Shown: positions 17,265-26,196 of the stretch, in pieces | Layout: every line of letters begins with the position of its first letter | Position numbering within the stretch: the stretch's first letter is position 1 | Source: a virus | Direction: 5' to 3' (one strand) | DNA length: 30,240 bases | Virus record (IMG/VR): IMGVR_UViG_3300023112_000070 | Location: 1-30,240 of that record | The notes under the pieces: model-generated | The model's database searches: none | What the model was told of the DNA's origin: nothing | Seen by the model: the letters and a program-made list of their open reading frames with translations, nothing else | Made by a program: the position numbers and the translations under genes

Positions 17265-17914
17265 CCATTGTCTCCGAACTCCAAAATGAAGTCGTTGCAC
17301 CAATAGTTAAAAGTTAATCCAAGCCTCAGCAGCCCAGATCCACATACCCCGTAGGAGCCCAACGGCGTGCCCAAAGGTATCACCAAATTCAAGTACACAA
17401 ACTCAGATGAATTTGCGTCGGTCTCTCCAACAAGCCCAGCGGTGCCATCTTGTCGTAGTACGTTTGCAATAGCAGGAACCACAAGCGGAAGACGCTCTAC
17501 GGCCCCCGAAGGCATCTCACTGCTATAAGCCCAGAAGCTACCACTGGCAGCGAACTGTACGAATGCTCTGTCTAGTCCCTCGTCTGCACTTCCTTGAAAA
17601 GCACTGTCGTCAGACACGAACAAGCGAAGGTCTGAAATAGCTGTACCGCTGGTGGCAACATTAAATGTAATTGCTGCTACTTTAGATTCTAAGTGCGACG
17701 GCAGAGGAGTATTCGTAAGATCAAACTGCGTCTCCTCAAACATCAATACGCCAGACGTGGTGGCAGGGCTATTACCATCGGCAGTAGAACAACCAGAAGA
17801 CACGATGTTCTTGAATGCAAAAGCTCCCCCCGGCGTAGTCCGATTACCAACCGGACTCGCTATCTCATCTGTATCCCAGGAGAATACTCGGATAAAGGGA
17901 AAATCACCACTCAT
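17261..17914 (-). CDS. Small virion protein, paralogue of the gene at 18087-18647
   Basis: 217 residues. It starts in an ATGA overlap with the 59-residue gene upstream. The second half matches the 186-residue protein at 18087-18647 in order and pattern: ISDLRLFVSDDSAFQ here against VFNMRVFMSNTTAWG there, then EFVYLNLVIPLGTPLGSYG here against QYVHLALEVGVDVPIGTYG there, and an aromatic final strand. The protein is beta-rich with several Ser-Gly pairs, lacks catalytic motifs and has a longer C-terminus (NYWCNDFILEFGDNG). The two proteins probably arose by duplication and may sit in equivalent or hetero-oligomeric positions of the distal tail. Family not recognised. Confidence 0.8.
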   Translation of the reverse strand: MSGDFPFIRVFSWDTDEIASPVGNRTTPGGAFAFKNIVSSGCSTADGNSPATTSGVLMFEETQFDLTNTPLPSHLESKVAAITFNVATSGTAISDLRLFVSDDSAFQGSADEGLDRAFVQFAASGSFWAYSSEMPSGAVERLPLVVPAIANVLRQDGTAGLVGETDANSSEFVYLNLVIPLGTPLGSYGVCGSGLLRLGLTFNYWCNDFILEFGDNG

Positions 17915-18090
17915 AATACATGCTTCTTTTTAAGCTGTTCTTGTTCTGTCTCTGACAAAGGCACGAATCTTCCACCGACTCTACGCACGAAAATGAGACG
18001 ATCACCTAGCATCATAGCTTTGACGCCACGCGGCAACGTGTTCTTTTCCGGTTCCGTCTCACCAACCTTGCGTAGTCGAATGTCACTCAT
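17911..18090 (-). CDS. 59-residue hypothetical protein between the two paralogues
   Basis: An open frame of 59 codons that starts with ATGAGTGAC at 18090 and ends with TGA at 17911. Both ends show the ATGA overlap that is standard in this operon, with the 186-residue gene before and the 217-residue gene after, so a real coupled gene is likely in spite of its size. The protein begins MSDIRLRKVGETEPEK, has a hydrophobic middle (AMMLGDRLIFVRRVGGRFVP) and a charged end with TETEQEQLKKKH. The middle looks like two beta strands. It has no transmembrane segment of normal length. Function unknown; perhaps a small assembly factor or connector for the flanking paralogues. Confidence 0.72.
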   Translation of the reverse strand: MSDIRLRKVGETEPEKNTLPRGVKAMMLGDRLIFVRRVGGRFVPLSETEQEQLKKKHVL

Positions 18091-18647
18091 GAGAAGTCAT
18101 ACAGTAAACGATATCTGAATGTTCCAGCACCAGCACCACCGTAGGTACCAATCGGAACATCGACACCAACCTCAAGAGCAAGATGCACGTACTGACTAAC
18201 GTCATTGTCAAGTAGACCACTCATCCACGGCTTGCCTAGCGGCCACTCCGGTTCAGTAATAGTACCAGATAGGTTCGGTGAAGTCGGAACTACTGTAGGT
18301 GTATTGTCAGCAGACGAATCTAGCGTTAGGTTTGGAATGAAGTGTAATTGCTTCTGCTCTAAAAATCTGTATATACCAGCACCCCAAGCGGTTGTGTTAG
18401 ACATAAACACACGCATATTAAACACGCCGCTGGCGTCACCAAAGTCATTCACGCGAGCATAAGCAAGCGAGGTATCCGTAATGGCACCAGAGCCAGTAGT
18501 GTTCAATTGGCCATAATCTAGCACGCCATCTGCGGCTGTACTAAGTAGCTTCAAGAATCCTACTGCACCAGATTTCTGGTCACGTTGACCAGAAGGGTCT
18601 GTTGCGGGATCTTGTAAGATCCATTCTACATCAGGAAAGTTAACCAT
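18087..18647 (-). CDS. Small virion protein, paralogue of the gene at 17261-17914
   Basis: 186 residues. It starts in a TAATG overlap with the stop of the 501-residue tail gene. It is beta-rich with Gly/Ser/Thr loops. The stretch VFNMRVFMSNTTAWGAGIYRF and the closing region QYVHLALEVGVDVPIGTYGG, followed by an aromatic strand, align with the 217-residue protein downstream. Position after the tape measure and before the hub suggests a distal tail or baseplate component. It has no enzymatic motif, no Cys and no membrane segment. Not recognised beyond this internal similarity. Confidence 0.8.
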   Translation of the reverse strand: MVNFPDVEWILQDPATDPSGQRDQKSGAVGFLKLLSTAADGVLDYGQLNTTGSGAITDTSLAYARVNDFGDASGVFNMRVFMSNTTAWGAGIYRFLEQKQLHFIPNLTLDSSADNTPTVVPTSPNLSGTITEPEWPLGKPWMSGLLDNDVSQYVHLALEVGVDVPIGTYGGAGAGTFRYRLLYDFS

Positions 18648-20152
18648 TATAGAGTCCTCAGCGAGATATCAGAGTTCACATCAGGCACGTTCGCAAGGTC
18701 AACAGTGAAATTAAAGTCTAGCGTTACGTTACTTGTTAGATCATTATCGCTGAACTGTTGGCTAAGGTTTGAGACACGTAGCGTTACAAAGTCAGCGGGA
18801 TTAGCGTACAGTGCTTTGAGTCTATTGATCTCACTCTGTACAAAGCTGATAGCCAAGTTGGTATCAGTAGTTGAATTACCAGTGTTCTTGGCTTGTGCCT
18901 GACACTGAATAGAGATACTACCTTCTGTAGTTGTCTTGATATCCTGAATAATATTACCAAGTCGTCTAAAAGGAATAGCATGACTTGCTTGTAATTGAAT
19001 GCCTTCTACTGTGTTGACGTTACACGTTCTACTGACAATACCACTTGGCAGGTTAGCTGTTGGATCATCGGTAAACGTGATAGAGAAATCAACAGTACCA
19101 CGACACTTGTTCTGAGTAGTAGAGAATGCCGTAGGATTGAAGATCGCCAAACCACTGCCAGCACTTCCTTCTTTGTACTTATCATATACACCAGAAGCTT
19201 GCCATTTCAACTGAGGACGAACACTATTAATGAAACCAGAGCAGGCACGAGCAAAGCCCGGTCCACCTTCCGGCTCACTGGCCATTAGTGTTCTACCTAG
19301 CCCTTGAACAGTACCAGTTAGTGTTACTGTAGCAATACCCTTAACGTCTTCTGCGAACGCTTCTGTCTTTTGCGTGAAATAGAACGGTACACCACTAACA
19401 ATCGTAAAGATCTCTGTGGCTGAATAGGAGCCATTGGCTACGTCAGCTACCTCTTCACGCTGTACAGATACCTCAAAGATTGGTCCACCGTCCGTTAAAG
19501 ACGGATGAGGTATTCCAAACAGACCAGACGCATTCGGCTCTACAAAGCACGGTAGAGTAAGCGGAAGCTTATCGATACCAAGACGAAGCTTGACGGCACG
19601 CAGGGCTTGTTCAAACTTATCAGATTCACCATCAATACCTTCAGCACTAACTTGGTGAGTAACATTGACAGTACACGTATCAGGATCTTCTGAGAAGCTC
19701 CACTGGTCACTAAGGCTAGACGTAACACCACTGACACCAGAGACCGTTACTTGATCTTCTAGCTCGATAGTGTAATCAATACGCTGAAACTGAGTATCTG
19801 CCGGGATGTTAAGGCTAGTCACCTTCGGCTTTAAACCAGAACAGATGACTGTGCCTTCGGCAAGCGTCTTGTTGGCAGGGCCAGCCAAGATCACAAAATC
19901 CTTCTCATCTACGCTGAACGCTGTACGCAGTTCCTCCTGCTTCTCGTACATTGCTTCATAACTACCAGAAGGTGTTACGAGAATGGTACCAGTAAGAGTT
20001 AGTCGATTGAGGTCGGATGTACGAGTTCCCGAATCATCAAACTGACCTTCTACCTTCCAGTCGATGAGCGGAGCCGGGGTTAGCTGACAGCCGTTATAGA
20101 ATACTTCTACTGCTGCTAAGGGCGGATTATTGACTTCTGATAATACGTTCAT
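18647..20152 (-). CDS. Probable distal tail / tail-completion virion protein
   Basis: 501 residues, three bases after the tape measure stop. It opens with VEVFYNGCQLTPAPLIDW and, after a loop, LNRLTLTGTILV, a pattern I associate with tail-tip or baseplate proteins of large phages (early strand pair, Pro-Ala-Pro loop, LTLTGT strand). Later strands include RIDYTIELEDQVTV, CTVNVTHQVSAEG and, near the end, VTLRVSNLSQQFSDNDL. A glycine-rich loop lies in the middle. Residues around 165-210 look helical (KFEQALRAVKLRLGID). It contains five or more Cys but no zinc pattern. The position right after the tape measure is where distal tail proteins usually stand, so I infer a role in joining tube and baseplate. 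No enzymatic motif is visible. Confidence in the exact role is low. Confidence 0.7.
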   Translation of the reverse strand: MNVLSEVNNPPLAAVEVFYNGCQLTPAPLIDWKVEGQFDDSGTRTSDLNRLTLTGTILVTPSGSYEAMYEKQEELRTAFSVDEKDFVILAGPANKTLAEGTVICSGLKPKVTSLNIPADTQFQRIDYTIELEDQVTVSGVSGVTSSLSDQWSFSEDPDTCTVNVTHQVSAEGIDGESDKFEQALRAVKLRLGIDKLPLTLPCFVEPNASGLFGIPHPSLTDGGPIFEVSVQREEVADVANGSYSATEIFTIVSGVPFYFTQKTEAFAEDVKGIATVTLTGTVQGLGRTLMASEPEGGPGFARACSGFINSVRPQLKWQASGVYDKYKEGSAGSGLAIFNPTAFSTTQNKCRGTVDFSITFTDDPTANLPSGIVSRTCNVNTVEGIQLQASHAIPFRRLGNIIQDIKTTTEGSISIQCQAQAKNTGNSTTDTNLAISFVQSEINRLKALYANPADFVTLRVSNLSQQFSDNDLTSNVTLDFNFTVDLANVPDVNSDISLRTL

Positions 20153-20155
20153 GGC

Positions 20156-23100
20156 TTACCTCGTTTGACCGAAGGAACTCAAGATTCCGCGTTCCTGTAG
20201 TGCGGTAATGATTTCCTGTAGCTGCTCAAACAACGCTGTCGTCTGTTCGTCAACCTGACTGGCAGTTGCGTCGGCAACAGCAACTTCCAACTCGGAACGC
20301 AAGCTCTCTAGACCAGTAATGCTGACCGTGTTATTTTGGTTAGTCTGTAGTGTGATCTCAACCTTTTCTGTACCGGCTGCCGTTGCCGTTGTAGTTCCAC
20401 CGGCTGCGGTATCTGATGTGTTAGAAGCAACAGTACTATTGCTAGCACTAATATCTTCATTGACACTGTTCAGGCTACTAAGCTGACTGATAACTTCGCC
20501 AAGTAGTTCTTCTGTGGCACCACCGCCAGTTCCTAGGTCCGTCAAAGCGGCTGTTACAGAACGAGCGATAGCAGCAACAACAGTTTCGTTGATACCCTTG
20601 ATGGCAGAAATACCAGCAGAGATATCACTGTTGCCTTCGGCAAAGTTCGGAATGAATCCACGGCTCATGGGGATAATGGCTTCACTGGTGTTGGCAACAG
20701 CCAGACCAGCACCACCGGGCATAGCACGCTTTTCACGAGCACCAGCACGTAGTAGGCCAGCAGCCTCCTTAGGTGTTAGGTTACCACCAGCAAAGTTCGG
20801 GATATGTCCTCTAGCTGCACTACCAACAGCAGCAGCAGCCTCGATAACGGCAAGCCTACCACCGATAGCAGAGCTAATACCCTGTACGATGATATCTCCA
20901 ACCTCACGGAAAGCGGCGTTCTGTTCAGCGAACAACTGTGCCTCCTTCTCGATTTGCATTAAAGTATTCTTGTCGTCTGCGGCAACAACAGCAGCCATCA
21001 GTTCGCGACGTTCATCGTTGGCAAGATCCAGGACCGCCTTCTCTTCTAGTACGGCGTCACGTACAGCTTCCAGGTTTTCAGAAGCACGTTCCTCTAGCAA
21101 CTTGGCAGCCTCAGCGGCTTCTTCCGCTGCGGCAACCTGTTCTTGTGCTGCAATCACCTGAGCAAACTGCAACTGAGCATCCTGGAGAGCAAGCTCCTGA
21201 AGCTTTGTCAGTTGTTCAACTTGTTGACCATTTAGTTCTTCGATAGACGGCAGACCAGCTTCGGGATCAACACCCGCACCAATCTGACCAATAGCCTGAG
21301 TTAATTGCTCAACAGAGAAGCCACCGATATCAGCAGTGCTAGGCAAGAACGACAAGGCATCAAGAATGGTCTGACGGAACTCTACCGGAAGACCAAGTAG
21401 GGTTTCACTTACGGATGACAATTCTCCTTGAGTCAAGTTCAAGAAGCTTTCAAATGAACCACCTAGCTGATCGGCAATAAACTGTAGTCCCTGGATACCT
21501 TCACCAAGAGCTTGGTTCTCACCACCAGTCTGTCCGAAGATACCAAGACCAGCCTGTACGATTTCACTTTGAGCTTGCTGTAGGAAGCTCAGGGTTTCTT
21601 CTGCCAGTTGACGCTCAAGCGAAATTCTCTTTTCTAGCGTAATGTTAGCGTCATTCAGAGCACTATCAAACGCACCACTCAGTGACGATAGAGATCCACT
21701 AAACGTAGAGATACTACCCGTTAACATTCCAATGTCACGAGCTAACAGTCCACTCTTTACTTTTGCTTCAGCAATAGCACCGTTGAATTCTAGTTGAGCT
21801 TTCAGTAGGGAGTCGTATGCTTCTGCAAGAGCCTGAGTAGTAGATAGAACTTCTTGCTGAGCATCCTTTAGCTCACTACGAGCATCAGTCTCTTGGCTCA
21901 GCAGATCAGCAATCTTTTGCTTTTGGAAATCTTCAAAAGAACGCTCAACGTCCTTAAGTTCTTTATCGAACGAACGAGACGCATCTGCGAGCTTCTCTAG
22001 TAGTTCGGCTCGTTTAGCAGCAGCCTCAGCAGCATCTTCTTCTGCTTCACGCTCAGCTTCAAGTACCTTGATTTTTAGCTTTGTAGATTCAACCGCACCG
22101 TTTTGAACTGCATTCTCCATCTCTAACTCAAGAGCAAGTTTGGAAGCAGTTAGGGCAGCAAACTCAGAATGGTTGGCTTGATCAGATAGTTTTTGATTGA
22201 CATTATCAAGACGGCTAGCTAGAATATCTAGTTCAGCTTGTGTACCTTCGGTAGCAGCTTTAAGTGCAAGTTCAGCCTTAGCGATAGGATCAGCAAAAGC
22301 ACTCAGAATTAACTGCTGCATACCTTCTCCAAGACCAGAAGTACCACCAAGCACTTCGTCAATATCGCCTAAACCAATATCTTGAAAACCAGAAAGAACA
22401 TCGGTATTCACGACATCACCGAACTTTTGTAGCTCGGCAGTAAATCTGCGAGTGGACTCGAATGCGTTCTGTGCGGCCTGGGTCTCCGACTGAAGCATGT
22501 CGCGAGACCTGGAACTGATTTCGCCCTTTACGGCGTTATCCGCTTCAAGAATTTTCTGTTCTTCTTGTAGTCTACTTCTTAGGTTCTTTAGCATAGCCTT
22601 GACGGCTGTGTTTTGTTCGCTTGACAACTTAGAGAAGCCTTCGCCTGTGTCCTTGTCGCCACGATTAAAAATCATGTCTTCAAGTTCTTTAACCTTACTT
22701 GGGTCAACACTGATGCCATCATTGATTGCCTTGAACACTTCCATACTGGATTTCTGAGCAAACCCTGGAAGTTCTCCAAGCAGTACTCCAAACTCCTGAT
22801 TGAGTCTGGTGATGTTGTTAGAAGCCTCACGTTCAGTCAGTAGAAACTCTTGCTGAAGACGCACTAGCGAATCTGCCATTGCATCGGGACCAAGCTTAGC
22901 TAGTTCCATCTCTAGTCCAAGCGTACGAATCTCGTCAGCTAACGCTTTGGTTTGATTGAGTTTAACAATTTCTGAAAAGGAGATTGCTACTGCTTCAAAT
23001 TTGCCAGTGGCCTCGTTGACGGCACGACCAGAAGCAGCCAGAACGGCTGTAAGTTTACTAAACGCCTGAGCCGCATTTAGGGCTCCTGCGTTACTTTGTT

Positions 23101-25549
23101 CGATTAGATCGGTCGCCTCTTCTCTTACGTCGCCCTCGTCTGCAAGTTGTAAAATGTAGTCTGCACTATTTCTAATAACATCTCTAATAGCAGCATCCTG
23201 ATTGGCTTGCATTGCTATAATTTGATTGTTATCTCGCATCCTTGAGATGCCCAATTTACCAAAAAGGTCAGAAGCAATCAGAAGTGGGTTACCAATGTTA
23301 CCAATGTCTGTCGCTGCGTCTTTCGCGGCACCCGCAACGCCTCCTAGAGAAAGCTCTACTTGCTCAACTGCATTTGCTGATTTTGTTAGTAGTGTGTCCT
23401 TAAGAACCGCTTCGTCAACATTAAGCTTACCAGCAAGGTCGGTGAACGCACTCGCTTGGGCTTTACCCATATCGTCAATAGCACCAAATGCCACGGCAAA
23501 TGATTCTACTACTTGTTCTGCTGCTTTTTTAGATGCGTCTGTATCGCCACTAAACTTGGCTCTTAGTCCTGTCTCTGCCGCTTGACCTGCGGCCTGTTTA
23601 CTCAGTTCGTCTCTTGCGTTAAATTCGTCCTCAATCAGAGGTTTCAGTTTTGCATAAGCGGCAGTAAGTGAACCAATCATCAAACCTGCTGCACCAGCTT
23701 TCTTTCCAAGAATAAGGAACTGAGCACCCATTGATAGACCACTACTACTGGCATCTAGTAAATCTGCACTAAATCCAGCAAGGTTGTTATTTGACTCACG
23801 TAACCCCTCAGACATGCCACCAAACAAAGCAGGTAACTGAGTGCCAATCAAGGACAATAGTGCTGTTCCTAAACCGCTATCAAGTGCTCCTCCAAGTCCA
23901 CCGCCCTGCTTAGTTTTAGCAACGCTAGACGTTTTAATAGCACTCATATTGCTTCTGACAGCACGAGTATGGTCCAAGAAGGCTCTTTGAGAAGTTTTGA
24001 AAGCCGCTTCTTCGCCTCTGCTTAAGGCCATTCTCTTAGTAACAGAAGCTTTGATAGCGAGACCTTGAGCGATAACAGCGTTTTTCGCACGACCAACCTG
24101 TGTACCAAATCCAACTATTTGCTTTTGCGATTCACTAAGAGGCTGTGGACCAATCATGCCAGAAGTGGGAGCACCCATCTTGGCGGGACCACCCTTGCCG
24201 ACGCCAGCACCACCTTTGCCACCAAGACCAAATACGCCACGACCAAGAGCCACACCCCCCAGTGCCAGCAACGGAGTAATATTGCCTCCAATGTCACCAG
24301 TAACACCAACCATCGAAGTGAAGACCTTCAAGATGCCTGTAGCAATACTCAGCACATTAGATAGAGCGTCTTCTAGACCAGCATCCCCCATGGCCTCGGC
24401 AAGCATTTGTCCTTGAGCTACCAACTTACCAAGTTGACGCTCTAGCTTTGCATCAGTAATGGCACGCTTCTCTTCGGCAGTACCAGCGGCCTGAGCCGAC
24501 TCTGCTGCGAACTCGTTTGCCTTCTCAAGAGAGTTCAACGTAGCGATCAAGCCCTCGAACTGACGAATACCAGCAATCGACTTAGCTGCATTTGTTCGTT
24601 GAGCTTGAGTAAGACCATCGAATGCTGTCTTAAGATCATTAAGAACAGCCATCGTGGGACGCAAGCTACCGTCAAGGTTCTCAACCGAAACTCCTAGTCC
24701 CTCAACAGCACTACGGGCATCACCCACAGCAAACACTCGCGTTTGCAGCGTCTTGAAGAACGTACCAATTTCACGACCAGACTTACGTGTCTGATCTCTA
24801 AGGGCCGCAATCAGTCCGATAGAATCATCGATGCTACCAGTAAATTCAGCAAGAGCGTTACCACCAGTACGGAACGCATCAGCGACATCACCAGCGTTAA
24901 CCGCAGCAATGTCTTCAACTTTGGCTAGCTTATCAAGAACAGCAGCAGAGTCTTTTCCAACCTTACCAAACTGACGAGCAGACGCAATGAAAACTTCGGT
25001 AGCCTGAGCAGAAGACAACGTTGAAATTTGCGTTGCCAAAATAGCAGTACGAGCACGAGCTTGTGAGTCTTCAATCGAATCACCAGCTTGCTTGAAAACA
25101 CGGGTTACACCTAGAACTTCAGTTCCCGTGACTCCAAAATCAACAGCAGTTTTGAGAGCGGCATCTCCAATCTCTTCCATGCGGTCTTTTAGACCACCAA
25201 CGTCAATACGCACAATGTCTCGTAACGCACTATCGAACTCAAACAAGAACTTGACGCTACCCTGTAGGGCACGGTTCAATGTGGCGAACGTGGGCAACAG
25301 AATAGCAAACTGTGCCATACGCTGCAAGAACAATCTGGAGGCACGTTCGTTTCCGTTTAATTGCTGCTTAGTTTTATTGAGACTTCTATTGAGACCCTGG
25401 GCACTCTTGTTTGCACTCTTAAGATGAGTATCTGTTTTTTGTAACGAAGGGGGCAGTCCCGCAACAGCCTGACTGATTTTACGGAATACCTGTGGATTGA
25501 TCTGAACGTCAACCAGCTTTAGTATAGCATCTAATTGTACTTTTGCCAT
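20156..25549 (-). CDS. Tail tape measure protein
   Basis: 1797 residues. The N-terminal part (about 85-400) has the TP901-type tape measure core: EFDSALRDIVRIDVGGLKDR, then GVTGTEVLGVTRVFKQAGDS, ATQISTLSSAQATEVFIASA, and DVADAFRTGGNALAEF. A Gly-rich hydrophobic stretch follows (about 420-465, ALGGVALGRGVFGLGGKGG), possibly a segment that inserts in the membrane during ejection. Long helical and coiled-coil regions occupy about 650-1560. Two copies of a G-x-IPNFA-x-GN motif stand near 1581 and 1631. A Ser/Thr-rich low-complexity stretch and a final amphipathic helix end the protein. It sets tail length (roughly 270 nm by 0.15 nm per residue) and is ejected with the DNA. It follows the tube and chaperone-like genes as usual. 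The start overlaps the previous stop by one base (TAATG). I see no lysozyme or peptidase motif. Confidence 0.93.
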   Translation of the reverse strand: MAKVQLDAILKLVDVQINPQVFRKISQAVAGLPPSLQKTDTHLKSANKSAQGLNRSLNKTKQQLNGNERASRLFLQRMAQFAILLPTFATLNRALQGSVKFLFEFDSALRDIVRIDVGGLKDRMEEIGDAALKTAVDFGVTGTEVLGVTRVFKQAGDSIEDSQARARTAILATQISTLSSAQATEVFIASARQFGKVGKDSAAVLDKLAKVEDIAAVNAGDVADAFRTGGNALAEFTGSIDDSIGLIAALRDQTRKSGREIGTFFKTLQTRVFAVGDARSAVEGLGVSVENLDGSLRPTMAVLNDLKTAFDGLTQAQRTNAAKSIAGIRQFEGLIATLNSLEKANEFAAESAQAAGTAEEKRAITDAKLERQLGKLVAQGQMLAEAMGDAGLEDALSNVLSIATGILKVFTSMVGVTGDIGGNITPLLALGGVALGRGVFGLGGKGGAGVGKGGPAKMGAPTSGMIGPQPLSESQKQIVGFGTQVGRAKNAVIAQGLAIKASVTKRMALSRGEEAAFKTSQRAFLDHTRAVRSNMSAIKTSSVAKTKQGGGLGGALDSGLGTALLSLIGTQLPALFGGMSEGLRESNNNLAGFSADLLDASSSGLSMGAQFLILGKKAGAAGLMIGSLTAAYAKLKPLIEDEFNARDELSKQAAGQAAETGLRAKFSGDTDASKKAAEQVVESFAVAFGAIDDMGKAQASAFTDLAGKLNVDEAVLKDTLLTKSANAVEQVELSLGGVAGAAKDAATDIGNIGNPLLIASDLFGKLGISRMRDNNQIIAMQANQDAAIRDVIRNSADYILQLADEGDVREEATDLIEQSNAGALNAAQAFSKLTAVLAASGRAVNEATGKFEAVAISFSEIVKLNQTKALADEIRTLGLEMELAKLGPDAMADSLVRLQQEFLLTEREASNNITRLNQEFGVLLGELPGFAQKSSMEVFKAINDGISVDPSKVKELEDMIFNRGDKDTGEGFSKLSSEQNTAVKAMLKNLRSRLQEEQKILEADNAVKGEISSRSRDMLQSETQAAQNAFESTRRFTAELQKFGDVVNTDVLSGFQDIGLGDIDEVLGGTSGLGEGMQQLILSAFADPIAKAELALKAATEGTQAELDILASRLDNVNQKLSDQANHSEFAALTASKLALELEMENAVQNGAVESTKLKIKVLEAEREAEEDAAEAAAKRAELLEKLADASRSFDKELKDVERSFEDFQKQKIADLLSQETDARSELKDAQQEVLSTTQALAEAYDSLLKAQLEFNGAIAEAKVKSGLLARDIGMLTGSISTFSGSLSSLSGAFDSALNDANITLEKRISLERQLAEETLSFLQQAQSEIVQAGLGIFGQTGGENQALGEGIQGLQFIADQLGGSFESFLNLTQGELSSVSETLLGLPVEFRQTILDALSFLPSTADIGGFSVEQLTQAIGQIGAGVDPEAGLPSIEELNGQQVEQLTKLQELALQDAQLQFAQVIAAQEQVAAAEEAAEAAKLLEERASENLEAVRDAVLEEKAVLDLANDERRELMAAVVAADDKNTLMQIEKEAQLFAEQNAAFREVGDIIVQGISSAIGGRLAVIEAAAAVGSAARGHIPNFAGGNLTPKEAAGLLRAGAREKRAMPGGAGLAVANTSEAIIPMSRGFIPNFAEGNSDISAGISAIKGINETVVAAIARSVTAALTDLGTGGGATEELLGEVISQLSSLNSVNEDISASNSTVASNTSDTAAGGTTTATAAGTEKVEITLQTNQNNTVSITGLESLRSELEVAVADATASQVDEQTTALFEQLQEIITALQERGILSSFGQTR
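20630..20809 (-). repeat. Two G-x-IPNFA-x-GN motifs in the tape measure protein
   Basis: GHIPNFAGGN (1581-1590) and GFIPNFAEGN (1631-1640) stand 50 residues apart with VANTSEAIIPM between them. Similar IPNFA motifs recur in very large tail proteins of marine phages as far as I recall. Their job is not known to me. Confidence 0.8.
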
Positions 25550-26196
25550 TACTTAAAACTCTTGGTTAGTGAAACAATAGCTCGCTCTTGAACTAATTTC
25601 TCAATCGTAGAAACGTTTTCACGTAACCACTTTACCTCAAAATCTGCCAACTGAGTTGGAAACCTCCATAAGCCAGTGCTACCAAAAGTACCTTTTGATA
25701 ACATCAAACCGCCGGGAGCACTTTGAACTCTAATTCTCTTTTGGATTGCAACAGGCATTCTGTTACGAGGCACAAAACCGCTAGCAACTTTTTTCTTATC
25801 AAACACCCATTCTAGCCAAGACTCAATTTGTAGATGACCTGTGCCAGATGCGGGATGAGGCGTAGCTAGTTTCAACAGTGCCATGTCACCAAACTTTATG
25901 TTGACTTGATTGTTCTTACGGATAATCTTGATGGTACTTAGATAAGCTCGTAACAACTTCGGCGGCTCTGTCTTTTCAATACCTAATTGACTAAGACCAT
26001 CTTGACTTGAGACAAACTTGTAAAATGGCGTTTGGGCAATACCCTGGATGCCGAGACCACCATAGACCATAGCCCGAACCAGATCGCTCTGCATCCAGGT
26101 TTCCAGGTCTTTAAGGGCATCGGCCCAACCTTTGTTAACCGCTATCTTAACGGATTCACTTGGTCGAATCAGTTTTAGTTTCCAGTTTCTTGCCAC
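25549..26196 (-). CDS. Tail protein ahead of the tape measure (tail completion or chaperone-like)
   Basis: 215 residues from a GTG at 26196, which has AAGGT at good spacing. The coding start lies inside the previous gene (41-nt overlap). The middle carries mixed strands and helices (PPKLLRAYLSTIKIIRKNNQVNIKFGD), the Trp/Lys segment SWLEWVFDKKKVASGFVP, and a Gly-rich loop SAPGGLMLSKGTFGSTGLW; the end is helical and basic. It has no membrane or catalytic motif. Position directly before the tape measure is usual for tail assembly chaperones or for tail terminator or minor tail proteins; the presence of a well-formed globular region argues for a minor or completion protein. Family not recognised. 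A frameshift product with the preceding gene was considered and is not supported. Confidence 0.68.
   Translation of the reverse strand: MARNWKLKLIRPSESVKIAVNKGWADALKDLETWMQSDLVRAMVYGGLGIQGIAQTPFYKFVSSQDGLSQLGIEKTEPPKLLRAYLSTIKIIRKNNQVNIKFGDMALLKLATPHPASGTGHLQIESWLEWVFDKKKVASGFVPRNRMPVAIQKRIRVQSAPGGLMLSKGTFGSTGLWRFPTQLADFEVKWLRENVSTIEKLVQERAIVSLTKSFK

Noticed and set aside
20514-21161. 215-codon open frame on the plus strand inside the tape measure gene
   Set aside because: It is antisense to a certain gene and its sequence (Ala/Ser/Pro-rich, no SD) is what the complement of Ala/Glu/Leu helix codons gives. Other long plus-strand frames (11203-11592, 13840-14226, 23226-23585, 29338-29922) are rejected for the same reason.
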